This document shows positions 53,280-62,547 of a stretch of DNA of 64,000 nt, piece by piece. Source of the stretch: Streptomyces sp. MBT65. GTDB lineage: Bacteria > Actinomycetota > Actinomycetes > Streptomycetales > Streptomycetaceae. The stretch is taken from the NCBI RefSeq assembly GCF_016612545.1, contig NZ_JAENRY010000005.1:1-64000 (forward strand), given 5' to 3'. The notes beneath the pieces were generated by a model. It was not told where the DNA came from. It saw nothing but the letters and a program-made list of their open reading frames with translations, and did no database searches. A program made the position numbers and the translations under genes. Positions within the stretch are counted from its first letter, which is position 1; the number at the start of each line of letters is the position of its first letter.

Positions 53280-54449
53280 ATGACCGACGCAACCACGACA
53301 ACGACCGTCCCGGCCGTTCAGGTGCGCGACCGGGCCACCTGGGCGGAGCTCTTCTTCGATCTGGTCCTCGCGTTCGGCGTGGGCCAGATCGCGCACCTGC
53401 TCGCCGGACACGCCACCTGGCCCGTGCTGGGACAGTGCCTGCTCGTACTCGTCCCGCTGTGGTGGGCCTGGGTGGACGTCGTCATGGCGATGAACGCCGT
53501 ACAGGAGACCAGTCTGCAGCGGGTGTTCCTGATGCTGACCGCGCTCGCCGTCTACGGCATGGCCGTCGCCGCCCCGCAGGCCCTCGACGACCGGGAACAG
53601 GCCCTGCTGTACGCGGGCAGTTACCTCGCCCTGCGCCTGCTCATCGGCGAGGCCATCCGCCGGGAGTGCGCCCTCTACACCATCCACCCCTACCGGGCCG
53701 GACTCGCCTTCGCGCTCGTGCTGTTCGCCGCCGCCAACCTCCCCGTCCCCTGGCGCGAGGTGTGCTGGGCGGTCGCGGTGGTCGCCGAGCTCGCGGCACC
53801 CGTCCTGCTCAGCGGCCATCTGCGGCGGCTGGCCTTCGGCGTCAACCATCTCCCGGAAAGATTCGGCCTGTTCATCATCATCGCCCTCGGCGAGAACATC
53901 TTCTCCGTCGGCGCCGGAGTCGCCAAAGGCCCGCTCGACCCGGTCAGTCTGACCGCGCTCGTCCTCGCCTTCCTCATCGGCTGCGCCCTGTGGTGGCTTT
54001 ACTTCCATCTCGTCGCCTCGGCCGTCGCCCACGCCCTGCGCACCCACCCCACCCCCGCCGTCGTCGTCCGCGATGTCCTCAGCTACGGCCATCTCGTCCT
54101 GGTGGCAGGGCTGTTGCTGGTCTCCGTCGGCGCCGTACGGACCGTCCACGAGCCGCTGCGGACCCCGCACTCCGGTGCCGCCGGACTGCTGCCCGTCGGC
54201 GCCGCCCTGATCCTGCTGACGTTCTGCTACACGCGCCGCCGGATGTTCGGCGCCGCGTCCGCCACCCGCTTCTACTGCGGCCTCGTGCTCCTGGCCGCGG
54301 CCGCCGTGGCACCCCTCCTGCCGGCCCTCGCCGTACTGGCCCTCACCTCCCTGCTGCTCCTGCTGGTCAACGGCGTGGAGCACTGGCTGATCAGCTCCGG
54401 CCGCAGGGTGCCGCTGGTGCTGCGCGCACGCTCGTTCGGCACGACCTGA
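53280..54449 (+). CDS. LtrA-family (low temperature requirement A) membrane protein
   Basis: 389 residues with about ten to twelve hydrophobic helices. RATWAELFFDLVLAFGVGQI (17-36) is the family opening. ERFGLFIIIALGENIFSVG is the second conserved block. Function is unknown in biochemical terms. No Shine-Dalgarno; GATACGAC just before the ATG suggests a leaderless transcript. Independent of neighbours. Confidence 0.85.
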   Translation: MTDATTTTTVPAVQVRDRATWAELFFDLVLAFGVGQIAHLLAGHATWPVLGQCLLVLVPLWWAWVDVVMAMNAVQETSLQRVFLMLTALAVYGMAVAAPQALDDREQALLYAGSYLALRLLIGEAIRRECALYTIHPYRAGLAFALVLFAAANLPVPWREVCWAVAVVAELAAPVLLSGHLRRLAFGVNHLPERFGLFIIIALGENIFSVGAGVAKGPLDPVSLTALVLAFLIGCALWWLYFHLVASAVAHALRTHPTPAVVVRDVLSYGHLVLVAGLLLVSVGAVRTVHEPLRTPHSGAAGLLPVGAALILLTFCYTRRRMFGAASATRFYCGLVLLAAAAVAPLLPALAVLALTSLLLLLVNGVEHWLISSGRRVPLVLRARSFGTT

Positions 54450-54570
54450 CGTAGTGCGGGGCCGGACCCCGGGCAGTGCCGGGGTCCTCCTCGCGACGCG
54501 CGCGAGGGGGCTCAGGGCGCTCCTACGGTCGCCGTATGCAACTTTCCCGTTCGGAAGAGGAGGTGGCGTG

Positions 54571-55767
54571 ATGCCGAACCGCAACGCCTTACCGGCCTTG
54601 CTGTCGCTGTCACTCGGCTACTTCAGCCTGGGGACGATCTCGCTGGCGGTCGTCGGCCTCAACGGTCCGATCGGGGACGATCTGCACGTCCAGCCCGCCT
54701 CGGTGGGCATCCTCGTCACCGTCTTCGCGCTGACCTTCGCCGTGTTCGCGCCCAGCGCCCCCATCCTGCTGCGCCGCTGGAACCGCAAGCGCGTCCTCCT
54801 CGTCGGCATCGGGCTGCTCACCGTCGGCGCCGTGCTCGGGGCCGTGGCCCCCAACTACGGCTTCCTCACGGTCACTCGGGTCCTCGCCGCGATGGGCGCC
54901 GCCGTCTTCGGACCCGGCGCCTCGGCGGCCGGCGCGCTCATCGTCCCGCCGGAGCGCCGGCAGCGGGCGCTGGCCACCGTCTTCGGCGGGATGACGGCCG
55001 CCGCCGTGCTCGGGGTGCCGCTGGCCTCGTTCCTCGGCGGCAGCCTCGGCTGGCGTCCGGCCCTGCTCGGCGTGGCCGCGCTCTCCGCGATCGCCTTCGT
55101 CACGGTGTTCGTGTTCGTCCCCGAGATCCCGGCCGGCGAACCCCCCACCGTGCAGGCCTACCGGGGTGCGCTGCACACCCCAGCCACCGTGGCCACCGTC
55201 TCGACGACCCTGCTGTTCATGGCCGCCCAGTTCACCGTCTACGGCATCGCGGGCGCCTATCTGAAGGACCGCTTCGACGCGTCGTCCGGACTGATCTCCG
55301 TGACCCTGCTCGCCTTCGGCGTCATCGGGGTCGCGGGCAACGCGTCCGCGCCGAGGATCGCCGAACGGATCGGCGGCGACCGCACCGTGGGCCTCGCCGT
55401 CACCGGACTCGCGGTGGGCTTCGCCCTGTTGCTGGTCGCCCCGCACTCCCGTGCGGGGCTCGTCTTCTTCGCGTTCTGGGCCTTCTTCAGCCAGCTCTAC
55501 CAGGCCCCGCAACAGGCCCGGCTGGTCGAACTGGTGCCCCTGCAACCGGGGTTGATCCTCGCCCTCAACGCCGCCGCGCTCTACCTCGGGATGAGCCTCG
55601 GCAGCTTCATCGGCAGCTCCCTGCTGCCGGGCGTGGGCGCGGGCCCCATCCCGGCCGCGGCCCTGGGCGTGCTCGTCCTCGCCGCGCTGGCCCATCTGCT
55701 GTCCGTCCGGCAGGTGTCGGCGGCCAAGGCCGCCGAGCAGCCCGCCACACCTGTACACATCAGTTAG
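54571..55767 (+). CDS. MFS transporter, probable drug/metabolite exporter
   Basis: 398 residues, twelve helices, DHA1-like. The loop 2-3 region is APILLRRWNRKRVLLVGIGL. Helix 4-5 has LAAMGAAVFGPGASAAGALI and VFGGMTAAAVLGVPLASFLG, like the antiporter motif C area. RBS AGAGGAGG. Codon 7 is TTA (54589-54591), so translation should depend on the bldA tRNA. First gene of the terminal redox cluster; 13 bases before the SnoaL-like gene. Confidence 0.88.
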   Translation: MPNRNALPALLSLSLGYFSLGTISLAVVGLNGPIGDDLHVQPASVGILVTVFALTFAVFAPSAPILLRRWNRKRVLLVGIGLLTVGAVLGAVAPNYGFLTVTRVLAAMGAAVFGPGASAAGALIVPPERRQRALATVFGGMTAAAVLGVPLASFLGGSLGWRPALLGVAALSAIAFVTVFVFVPEIPAGEPPTVQAYRGALHTPATVATVSTTLLFMAAQFTVYGIAGAYLKDRFDASSGLISVTLLAFGVIGVAGNASAPRIAERIGGDRTVGLAVTGLAVGFALLLVAPHSRAGLVFFAFWAFFSQLYQAPQQARLVELVPLQPGLILALNAAALYLGMSLGSFIGSSLLPGVGAGPIPAAALGVLVLAALAHLLSVRQVSAAKAAEQPATPVHIS

Positions 55768-55780
55768 CCAAGGAGAACTC

Positions 55781-56155
55781 ATGAGCAGCCACCAGGTGCA
55801 CTTCGTGCGCGAATACCTGGAGACCGTCTGGAACCAGGGGGAGGTCGAGCTGGCCGACAAGTACCTGGCCGCGGACCTCATCCAGCACAACCCGAACCTG
55901 CCCGACGGACGGGAGCCGCTGGTCGAGTTCATCAAGGGCTTCCGCAAGCAGCTCCCCGACGCACGGTTCGAGATCAAGCGCGCGGCGGGCTCGGGCGACC
56001 TGGTCTTCGTGCACACCCACTTCCGCGCCACCGCGACGGACCGGGGCTCCGTCGTCGTGGAGATCTTCCGGCTCGAAGGCGGACTCATCGTCGAGCACTG
56101 GGACGTCCGCGACGAGATCCCGGAGACCACGGTCAGCGGACACGACGTCGTCTGA
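55781..56155 (+). CDS. SnoaL/NTF2-like protein
   Basis: 124 residues of the SnoaL-like polyketide cyclase/NTF2 fold: VREYLETVWNQGEVELADKY opening, IQHNPNLPDGREPLVEFI, and ending VVEIFRLEGGLIVEHWDVRD. Small dimeric cup proteins acting as cyclases, isomerases or hydratases. AAGGAG before the ATG. Probably co-transcribed with the MFS gene and followed by a canonical terminator. Confidence 0.83.
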   Translation: MSSHQVHFVREYLETVWNQGEVELADKYLAADLIQHNPNLPDGREPLVEFIKGFRKQLPDARFEIKRAAGSGDLVFVHTHFRATATDRGSVVVEIFRLEGGLIVEHWDVRDEIPETTVSGHDVV

Positions 56156-56169
56156 CGCCCCCTCAACTC

Positions 56170-56211
56170 CTGCCGCCCAGAAGGCTCCCGGCCTCCTGGG
56201 CGGCAGTTTTT
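56170..56211 (+). terminator. Rho-independent terminator with T-run
   Basis: CTGCCGCCCAG (56170-56180) pairs with 56196-56206, followed at once by five T. Ends the MFS-SnoaL transcript. Confidence 0.88.
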
Positions 56212-56243
56212 CGTCCAGCCACCAGAAGACGAAGGAGACAGCA

Positions 56244-57869
56244 GTGACACAACGACAACCCGACCGGCGCCCGGCCGCCGGCCTCACCCGGCGCGGCCTC
56301 CTCGGCACCGCGACCGCCGTGGGGATCGGCGCGGCCGTGGTCCCCACCCGCGCCCTGGCCGCCGACAACACGGTCACCACCACTCCCGCCGCGGTCACCG
56401 TAGGACCGTCGGACGCCCGCTATCTCGACCTCACCTCCCGCGGCTACAACGCGAGATTCACCGCCGCCCCCGACTCGATACGGCTCGTCCACACCACCGC
56501 GCAGGTGGTGTCCGTCGTCCAGGAGGCGGTCGACGCCGGCAGGCGCATCGGGGTGCGCGGCGGCGGGCACTGCCTGGACGGACTCGTCGACGACCCGGAC
56601 GTACGGACACTCGTCGACATGTCCGAGATGGACACGGTCCGCTACGACCCCGCCCGCCGCGCCTTCCTCGTCGAGGGCGGCGCCACACTCGGCCACGTCT
56701 ACCGCACCCTGTACCTGGAGTGGGGCGTGTCCCTGCCCGGCGGGACCTGCCCGACCGTCGGCGTCGGCGGCCATGTCACCGGCGGTGGCTACGGCGCGAT
56801 GTGCCGCCAGTACGGTGCCGTCGTCGACCACCTCCACGCCGTGGAGGTCGTCGTGGTCGACGCCTCCGGCACCGCCCGTGCCGTGGTCGCCACCCGCGAG
56901 GCCGACGACCCGCACCGCGACCTGTGGTGGGCCCACACGGGCGGCGGCGGAGGCACCTTCGGCATCGTCACCCGCTACTGGTTCCGCGCCCCCGACGCCA
57001 CCGGCAGTGACCCCTCGACCCTGCTTCCCAGACCGCCGAAGACCCTGCTGAAGTCGACGGTCGCCATCAAGTGGAGCGACCTGACGGAGGCCGCCTTCAC
57101 CGCGCTGATCGCCAACCACGGCGCCTGGCACGCCCGCAACAGCGTCGCCGGTTCGTCCTACGACAGCCTGCACAGCGTCCTGATCCTCTACAACCGGATC
57201 CAGGGCAGCCTCGTCCTCAACACCCAGATGGACGGCACCCGTTCGGACGCCTCTGCTCTCCTCGACGCCTACGTCACGGCGGTGACCGGCGGCATCGGAG
57301 TCCCGTACACCGACGCCCGCTCCTCCTGGCCCTGGCTCAAGACCACCCTCAAGGACCCCTACGACACCGGTCTTTACAACCGCACGAAGTCCAAGGGCGC
57401 CTATCTGCGCCAGGGTTGGTCCGCCGCACAGGCCCGCACGCTCTACGGCTATCTCTCCGACGCCACCTACGACGGACATGCCGGCATCCTGCTCTACTCC
57501 TACGGCGGCAAGGTCAACACCGTGTCGCCCACGGCCACCGCGCTCGCCCAGCGGGACTCGGTCCTCAAGGCCAACTTCACGACGTACTGGCCCGATCCGA
57601 CCCAGGACGACCGGCACGTGGCCTGGATGCGCGCCCTGTACCGCGACCTCTACGCGGACACCGGTGGCGTGCCGGTGCCCAACGACACCAACGACGGCTC
57701 GTACATCAACTACCCCGACACCGACCTCACCGACCCGGCCTGGAACACCTCCGGCGTGCCCTGGCAGACCTTGTACTTCAAGGGAAACCTCGCCAAGTTG
57801 CGCCAGGTGAAGGCCACTTGGGACCCGGGCAACGTGTTCCACCACAAGCTGTCCGTCACCGCGAACTAG
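56244..57869 (+). CDS. Tat-secreted berberine-bridge-type FAD oxidase
   Basis: 541 residues. Tat signal TRRGLLGTATAVGIG with cleavage after ALAA (~40). FAD_binding_4 domain with H109 in RGGGHC and C187 in YGAMCRQYG, the two residues used for bicovalent 8-alpha/6-S-cysteinyl FAD. BBE C-terminus with YINYPDTDLTDPAW and WDPGNVFHHKLS. Such enzymes oxidise sugars or secondary metabolites with oxygen. GTG start behind AAGGAG. Own transcription unit between two terminators. Confidence 0.88.
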   Translation: MTQRQPDRRPAAGLTRRGLLGTATAVGIGAAVVPTRALAADNTVTTTPAAVTVGPSDARYLDLTSRGYNARFTAAPDSIRLVHTTAQVVSVVQEAVDAGRRIGVRGGGHCLDGLVDDPDVRTLVDMSEMDTVRYDPARRAFLVEGGATLGHVYRTLYLEWGVSLPGGTCPTVGVGGHVTGGGYGAMCRQYGAVVDHLHAVEVVVVDASGTARAVVATREADDPHRDLWWAHTGGGGGTFGIVTRYWFRAPDATGSDPSTLLPRPPKTLLKSTVAIKWSDLTEAAFTALIANHGAWHARNSVAGSSYDSLHSVLILYNRIQGSLVLNTQMDGTRSDASALLDAYVTAVTGGIGVPYTDARSSWPWLKTTLKDPYDTGLYNRTKSKGAYLRQGWSAAQARTLYGYLSDATYDGHAGILLYSYGGKVNTVSPTATALAQRDSVLKANFTTYWPDPTQDDRHVAWMRALYRDLYADTGGVPVPNDTNDGSYINYPDTDLTDPAWNTSGVPWQTLYFKGNLAKLRQVKATWDPGNVFHHKLSVTAN

Positions 57870-57885
57870 CACCCGCACACCACGA

Positions 57886-57917
57886 AGCCCCCGCCTCGCG
57901 TGCACGAGGCGGGGGCT
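57886..57917. terminator. Bidirectional terminator hairpin
   Basis: A 13-bp perfect stem (57886-57898 with 57905-57917), 6-base loop, between the convergent oxidase and SDR genes. Confidence 0.75.
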
Positions 57918-57937
57918 CGGTGTTGCCCGGCGCGGGG

Positions 57938-58771
57938 TCAGACGAGTTCGGCCGGGAAGCTCACCCCGGTCAGCGACTCGCTCAGCGCGCGCAGCCGGGC
58001 GCGGTCGCGCTCGTCGTAGGCCTGGGCGCCCGCCCGGGACCGCTGGGTGCGGTTGAAGTAGGCGCCCGTCACGGTGTCCAGGGCCGGATCGGTGATCATG
58101 CGCAGGGTGCTGTGCACGCCCTCCTCGACCGTGGACTGCGGGGTGAAGAGGTTCACCACCATCTTCGTCGGCATGTACGACGCAGGGTGCAGGGCGTTGA
58201 CCGTCACCCCGGTGCCGTGCAGCCGCTCGGCCAGGTCGAAGGTCAGGCTGATCTGGGCGAGCTTCGCCTGGCAGTAGGCCTGCACCCCGTCCCAGTTCCG
58301 CTCCAGCATCACGTCACGGAAGTCGATCGGCGCCTGGCCCGCGGAGCTGACGTTGACGATACGGGCCGGGGCCGAGCGCACCAGCAGCGGCGCGAGCCGG
58401 CAACTGAGCATGTAGGCCGCCAAGTAGTCGACCTGGAAGGTGAGTTCCAGTCCGTCCTGGCTTTCGTGCCGGGCCAGCTCGACCCCGATGCCGGCATTGT
58501 TCACCAGCGCGTCGAGCCGGTCGTGGGTGGAGAGGATCCGGTCGGCGAGCTTGCGGATGTCCTCCAGCGAGGAGAAGTCGGCCAGTTCGTAGCTCAGCCG
58601 TTCGTTGCCGGTGGACGCGCGCAGTTCCGCCAGCAGCTCGGCGCCCTTGGTCGCGCTGCGGCCGTGCAGGATCAACGACGCCCCGTGCGCGGCGAGTTCA
58701 CGGGCCAGCTCACGGCCCATGCCGTCGGTGGCGCCGGTGAGGAGGATGGTCTGGTCGGGGACGGGCCTCAT
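57938..58771 (-). CDS. Short-chain dehydrogenase/reductase
   Basis: 277 residues. TGATDGMGRELARELA is the cofactor glycine motif (variant TGxxxGMG), NNAGIG, INVSSAG-type Ser (IVNVSSAG) and YCQAK giving the YxxxK pair. The HGRS after strand 2 favours NADP. Oxidises or reduces a carbonyl. ATG 58771 behind AGGAGA; the upstream extension is not convincing. Last gene of the minus-strand series 62547-57938. Confidence 0.88.
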   Translation of the reverse strand: MRPVPDQTILLTGATDGMGRELARELAAHGASLILHGRSATKGAELLAELRASTGNERLSYELADFSSLEDIRKLADRILSTHDRLDALVNNAGIGVELARHESQDGLELTFQVDYLAAYMLSCRLAPLLVRSAPARIVNVSSAGQAPIDFRDVMLERNWDGVQAYCQAKLAQISLTFDLAERLHGTGVTVNALHPASYMPTKMVVNLFTPQSTVEEGVHSTLRMITDPALDTVTGAYFNRTQRSRAGAQAYDERDRARLRALSESLTGVSFPAELV

Positions 58772-58788
58772 GGTGGTGCACTCTCCTG

Positions 58789-59238
58789 TCAGGCGTACGT
58801 GGCCAGTTCGTCGGTGGACTGATCGGTGTATCCCTGGCTGACCTCCAGCACGACGCCGTCCGGGTCGGACACCCACACGGTCTTCCAGCCGGGGATGAAC
58901 GCGTCGAAGGTCAACGGGCCGAGCAGCGGCTCCAGTTCGCCGCCGGCCGCGGCGAGGAACGCGTCCACGTCGTCGACCTGGAAGGCGAGATGGCGTGCCG
59001 TGCCGGGGTTGTCGGGACCGTCCTTCGCCGTGGTGAACAGGGCGTCCGCGTCGGTCGCGAACAGCTCCAGATAGACCGGGCCGTTGCGCAGGAACACCAC
59101 GCGGACCCCGTCGGCCTCCACCACCCGGGCCCGGGCGAACCCGAAGTGCCGGGTGTAGAAGTCCTCCGTGGCCTTCTGGTCACGGCAGTTGAGGCCGACG
59201 TGCGACCAGCGCAGGCCGGCCGGGGCGGAAGTCGTCAT
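58789..59238 (-). CDS. VOC-family (glyoxalase/dioxygenase-fold) protein
   Basis: 149 residues. RWSHVGLNCRDQKATEDFY, ARHLAFQVDDVDAFLAAAGG and TVWVSDPDGVVLEV are the paired beta-alpha-beta-beta-beta modules. Candidate metal ligands are His in SHVGL, His in RHLAF and Glu in VLEVS. Function may be lyase, isomerase or dioxygenase. Five bases after the SnoaL-like gene, so coupled. Confidence 0.83.
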   Translation of the reverse strand: MTTSAPAGLRWSHVGLNCRDQKATEDFYTRHFGFARARVVEADGVRVVFLRNGPVYLELFATDADALFTTAKDGPDNPGTARHLAFQVDDVDAFLAAAGGELEPLLGPLTFDAFIPGWKTVWVSDPDGVVLEVSQGYTDQSTDELATYA

Positions 59239-59243
59239 CGCCG

Positions 59244-59615
59244 TCACGTCCCGGTGACCGCGGCGAACGGCACACTGTCGTGGAAGTTCGCGAAGTACGT
59301 GATGAGGCCGCCGGTGACGCGGAAGTAGTTGCACACCTTGGCCTCGACGGTGACACCGTCATGGGTGCGGCCGGTGATGTCGGAGACCACCGCGGCCTGC
59401 TCGCCGTCCACGACCACGTGCCGGGGGACGTTGGCGAAGGAGGCGTACATCTCCGGGAAGCCCTTCATCATCTCCCGGAGGGTCTCGCGGCCCTCGACAT
59501 GACCGGCCAACTGCTCGTCCATGGTCTGGTCGACGGCGAACAGGTCGCACCAGGCGTCCCACTCGCCGGAGTTGGCCAGCCGGTAGTACGTGTCGACCAC
59601 TTCTCGGGTGTTCAT
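59244..59615 (-). CDS. SnoaL/NTF2-like protein
   Basis: 123 residues: VVDTYYRLANSGEWDAWCDL, DQTMDEQLAGHVEGRETL, and VCNYFRVTGGLITYFANFHD. Typical single NTF2 domain. Coupled to the VOC gene. Probably an isomerase, cyclase or hydratase of the cluster's substrate. Confidence 0.83.
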   Translation of the reverse strand: MNTREVVDTYYRLANSGEWDAWCDLFAVDQTMDEQLAGHVEGRETLREMMKGFPEMYASFANVPRHVVVDGEQAAVVSDITGRTHDGVTVEAKVCNYFRVTGGLITYFANFHDSVPFAAVTGT

Positions 59616-59658
59616 GCGCCCGTCCTTTCCTGTGGCTGTTGCGCGGGTACGGGATCGA

Positions 59659-60477
59659 TCAGGGGAGCGGGACGCCGACCTGGCGCATCAGGCCCGCGGT
59701 GTCGGCCTGCACCCAGCGCTCGACGACCTTGCCGTCCTCCAGCCGGTAGACCTCCAGGCTGGTCCAGGAGACCTCCCTGCCGGTGGGCTCCTGGCCGAAG
59801 AACGGTGCGATGTGCTTGCCGTGGAAGGTGATGTGCATGATCACCTTGTCGGGCGCGGCGGGGTACAGCGCGTCGAGGCCCACGCGGAAGTCGAGCCCGT
59901 CGTAGGCGCCCTGGATGATCCCCTTGAGCTCCTCCAGGCTCTCGCAGCTCCACGCCGGGTTGTTGTCGTGGAACGTCGGCCCGAACAGGTCGTCGAGGGC
60001 GTCCAGACGGCGCTGGTTGACGGCGTCGCTGACCTGCTGGACGACGGCCAGGTTCAGGGCGTCCGAGGAGATCTGCTCGCGCAGGCCGAGCATGTCGTCC
60101 TGTGCCCAGCGCTCCACGAACAGGCCGTTCTCGACCCGCCAGATCTCGGTGGTGGACCACTCCACCTTGCGGCCCGTGGCCGGGAAGCCGAGCAGCGGCG
60201 CGAGATGCGTGCCGGTCAGCTTGACCCGGGTCAGCACCCGGTCCTCGCCGAGCGCCGACAGCTCGTCCAACTCGCCTTTCAGATCAAGGGAGTTGTACGC
60301 CCCGCGCAGCGCCTCCAGGTAGGAGTCGATGCCGGTGATGTCGAACCCGGGGTGGTGGTCGGTGAAGCCGGCGGCGATGACCCGGGGGATCTCCGCCAGG
60401 TCACCGGAGTTGAACGCTTCGAGGAAGCGCCGGTACAGCTGAAGGTTCTCCTGCTGGGACTGGTCGAGGTCGGACAT
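59659..60477 (-). CDS. Tandem double SnoaL/NTF2-domain protein
   Basis: 272 residues made of two NTF2 domains in tandem. Residues ~10-130 contain GTHLAPLLGFPATGRKVEW and NGLFVERWAQDDMLGLREQ; residues ~140-272 contain GKHIAPFFGQEPTGREVSW and DGKVVERWVQADTAGLMRQ, which align closely. An internal duplication of a normally single domain, so a pseudo-dimer is likely. Sits directly downstream of the GMC oxidoreductase. Confidence 0.84.
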   Translation of the reverse strand: MSDLDQSQQENLQLYRRFLEAFNSGDLAEIPRVIAAGFTDHHPGFDITGIDSYLEALRGAYNSLDLKGELDELSALGEDRVLTRVKLTGTHLAPLLGFPATGRKVEWSTTEIWRVENGLFVERWAQDDMLGLREQISSDALNLAVVQQVSDAVNQRRLDALDDLFGPTFHDNNPAWSCESLEELKGIIQGAYDGLDFRVGLDALYPAAPDKVIMHITFHGKHIAPFFGQEPTGREVSWTSLEVYRLEDGKVVERWVQADTAGLMRQVGVPLP

Positions 60478-60487
60478 GGTGCATCCC

Positions 60488-62107
60488 CTAGCTCAAGTGG
60501 ACGTCGGACAGGGACGGTTGGGAGTCGGCCGCGGCGGCCGTCTCGCGGACGAACGCCGCCGCGCGCTCGCCGATCAGCACGGCCGGCGCGTGCGTGTTGC
60601 CCGCGGTGATCGACGGCATCACGGACGCGTCGGCTATCCGCAGCCCCGCGATGCCGTGCACACGCAGCTCCGGGTCCGTGACGGCGTCCGGGCCCGTGCC
60701 CATCCGGCAGGTGCCGGCCGGGTGCCACAGGGTGGTCGCGTTCGCGGCGATGTACCGGCGCAGCTCCTCGGGCCCGGTGATGTCCTTGCCGGGGCCCAAC
60801 TCGTCGCCGCGGAACGGGTCGAAGGCACGGGTGGCGGCCAGCTCGCGCGCCAACCGCACGCCGTGCACGAGGACATCGAGGTCGGCCGTGGAGGTGAGGT
60901 AGCCGGCGCTGATGACGGCGTTGGACTCCGGGCTGCTGCCGCGCAGCCGTACCCGGCCCCGGCTCTGCGGCCGCAGCGCGATCGGCGCGAAGGTGAAGCC
61001 GGGCCCCTCCCACTGGTCGGCGGGGGCGTCGGCCGGCAGGAACTTGATGGGACCGAAGGTGAATTGGAGGTCGGGGGAGTCCTCGGGACCGGCCTCGCGG
61101 GTGTGGGTGAACAGCCCCGCCTCGGACAGCAGCGCCCCGTCCGGGTGCTCCTGGAGCGACTGGTAGCAGATCGGCACGAACAGGTGGTCCTGAAGTCCGG
61201 CGCCGACCCCGGGCAGATCCTGCACACAGCGGATGCCGTGCTCCCGCAGATGCGCGGCCGGACCGATCCCGGACAGCATCAGCAGCTTCGGCGTCTCGAA
61301 CGCCCCGGCGGACACGATGACTTCACCCTCGGCGCGCAGTTCGCGCCGGGTGCCCTCGTGGACGTACTCGACACCCGTGGCCCGCGCCCCGGAGAGCAGC
61401 AGCCGGGTGACCAGGGTGTCCGTCAGCACGGTCAGGTTGGGGCGCCCGAGGGCCGGGCGCAGATAGGCGTCGGCGGTGCTGCACCGGTGGCCCGCGTCGT
61501 CGCGGAACGTCTGGTACAGGAAGCCGAAGCCCTCCTGCCGGGCCCCGTTGTAGTCCCCGTCGGTTTCTGTGGCGTACCCGAGTTCACCGGCACCCGCCAC
61601 GAACGCCCGGGCGATCGGCGCGGGCCGGTCTAGCTGCCGCAGCCGGACCGGACCGCCCGCGCCGCGGAACTCGTCGGCGCCGCCCGAGTAGTCCTCGGCC
61701 TTGCGGAAGAACGGCAGGACGTCCTCGTACGACCATCCGGTGGCGCCCTCGGCGACCCAGCGGGTGTAGTCGTGGCGGCTGCCGCGCACCCACATCAGGG
61801 CGTTGACGGAACTGCACCCGCCGACGACCTTGCCACGGGCCACGGGGACACGGCGGCCCTCCATGCCCGCCTCGGACTCGGTGACGTAGCCCCAGTCGAT
61901 CTCGCCGCGCCACTCGGCGGTGAGCAGCGAGAGGACCGAGGCCGCGTCGGCCCGGTGGATCTCGGGGCGCTCGTCCCAGCCGCCCGCCTCCAGCAGGACC
62001 ACGCTCACGGACGGGTCCTCGCTCAGCCGGGCCGCGACCGCACAGCCGGCCGAGCCGGCGCCGACGACGATGTAATCGGCCCCGAGGGGCACCGACTTCG
62101 ACGGCAT
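60488..62107 (-). CDS. GMC-family FAD-dependent oxidoreductase
   Basis: 539 residues. FAD loop YIVVGAGSAGCAVAARLSE (12-30), GGCSSVNALMWVRGSRHDY, GAFETPKLLMLSGIGP (GMC signature 2), and catalytic end LWHPAGTCRMG with ITAGNTHAPAVLIGE. Closest to choline/alcohol dehydrogenase-like members. Oxidises an alcohol to aldehyde or ketone. The ATG at 62107 is the only sensible start. Central enzyme of the minus-strand set. Confidence 0.9.
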   Translation of the reverse strand: MPSKSVPLGADYIVVGAGSAGCAVAARLSEDPSVSVVLLEAGGWDERPEIHRADAASVLSLLTAEWRGEIDWGYVTESEAGMEGRRVPVARGKVVGGCSSVNALMWVRGSRHDYTRWVAEGATGWSYEDVLPFFRKAEDYSGGADEFRGAGGPVRLRQLDRPAPIARAFVAGAGELGYATETDGDYNGARQEGFGFLYQTFRDDAGHRCSTADAYLRPALGRPNLTVLTDTLVTRLLLSGARATGVEYVHEGTRRELRAEGEVIVSAGAFETPKLLMLSGIGPAAHLREHGIRCVQDLPGVGAGLQDHLFVPICYQSLQEHPDGALLSEAGLFTHTREAGPEDSPDLQFTFGPIKFLPADAPADQWEGPGFTFAPIALRPQSRGRVRLRGSSPESNAVISAGYLTSTADLDVLVHGVRLARELAATRAFDPFRGDELGPGKDITGPEELRRYIAANATTLWHPAGTCRMGTGPDAVTDPELRVHGIAGLRIADASVMPSITAGNTHAPAVLIGERAAAFVRETAAAADSQPSLSDVHLS

Positions 62108-62133
62108 GTCAGCCTCCAAAAGGTGACGGGGAA

Positions 62134-62547
62134 TCAGATGGCGGCCGGCTCGCCGACCCGGTAGTCGACGATCAGCGGACGGGCACCCGGCTCGGGGCGC
62201 TCCAACTGCCACTTCTGGTTGATCCGGAAGGACGAAACGGTGCCGTCCGCGGTCGACTTGGCGGTCCACACCACCGTGACGTCGAGGTCGATACGGGTGC
62301 CGTCCTCCTGCTGAACGACCTTCTCCACGGTGTGACTCTGGTCGGTGTAGGCCTCGCCGACGGCCGTGTACCAGTCGAGGAAGTCCGCGTGGCTGTACAG
62401 GGTCCGCTCCGGGAAGGCCATCACCAGGCCCTGGTCGGCGACGAAGGGCAGCAGCTCCTCGACCGGGGCGTGCTCGCTCAGCAGGTCGTACCAGCGCTGC
62501 ACGAACTCGGCGATCTCCCGGTCGGAGCCGGTCTGTTCGCTCGGCAT
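62134..62547 (-). CDS. SnoaL/NTF2-like protein
   Basis: 137 residues: EIAEFVQRWYDLLSEHAPVE, FPERTLYSHADFLDWYTAVG, and FRINQKWQLERPEPGARPL. An NTF2-type fold. First gene of the minus-strand operon, 26 bases before the GMC gene. Confidence 0.8.
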   Translation of the reverse strand: MPSEQTGSDREIAEFVQRWYDLLSEHAPVEELLPFVADQGLVMAFPERTLYSHADFLDWYTAVGEAYTDQSHTVEKVVQQEDGTRIDLDVTVVWTAKSTADGTVSSFRINQKWQLERPEPGARPLIVDYRVGEPAAI

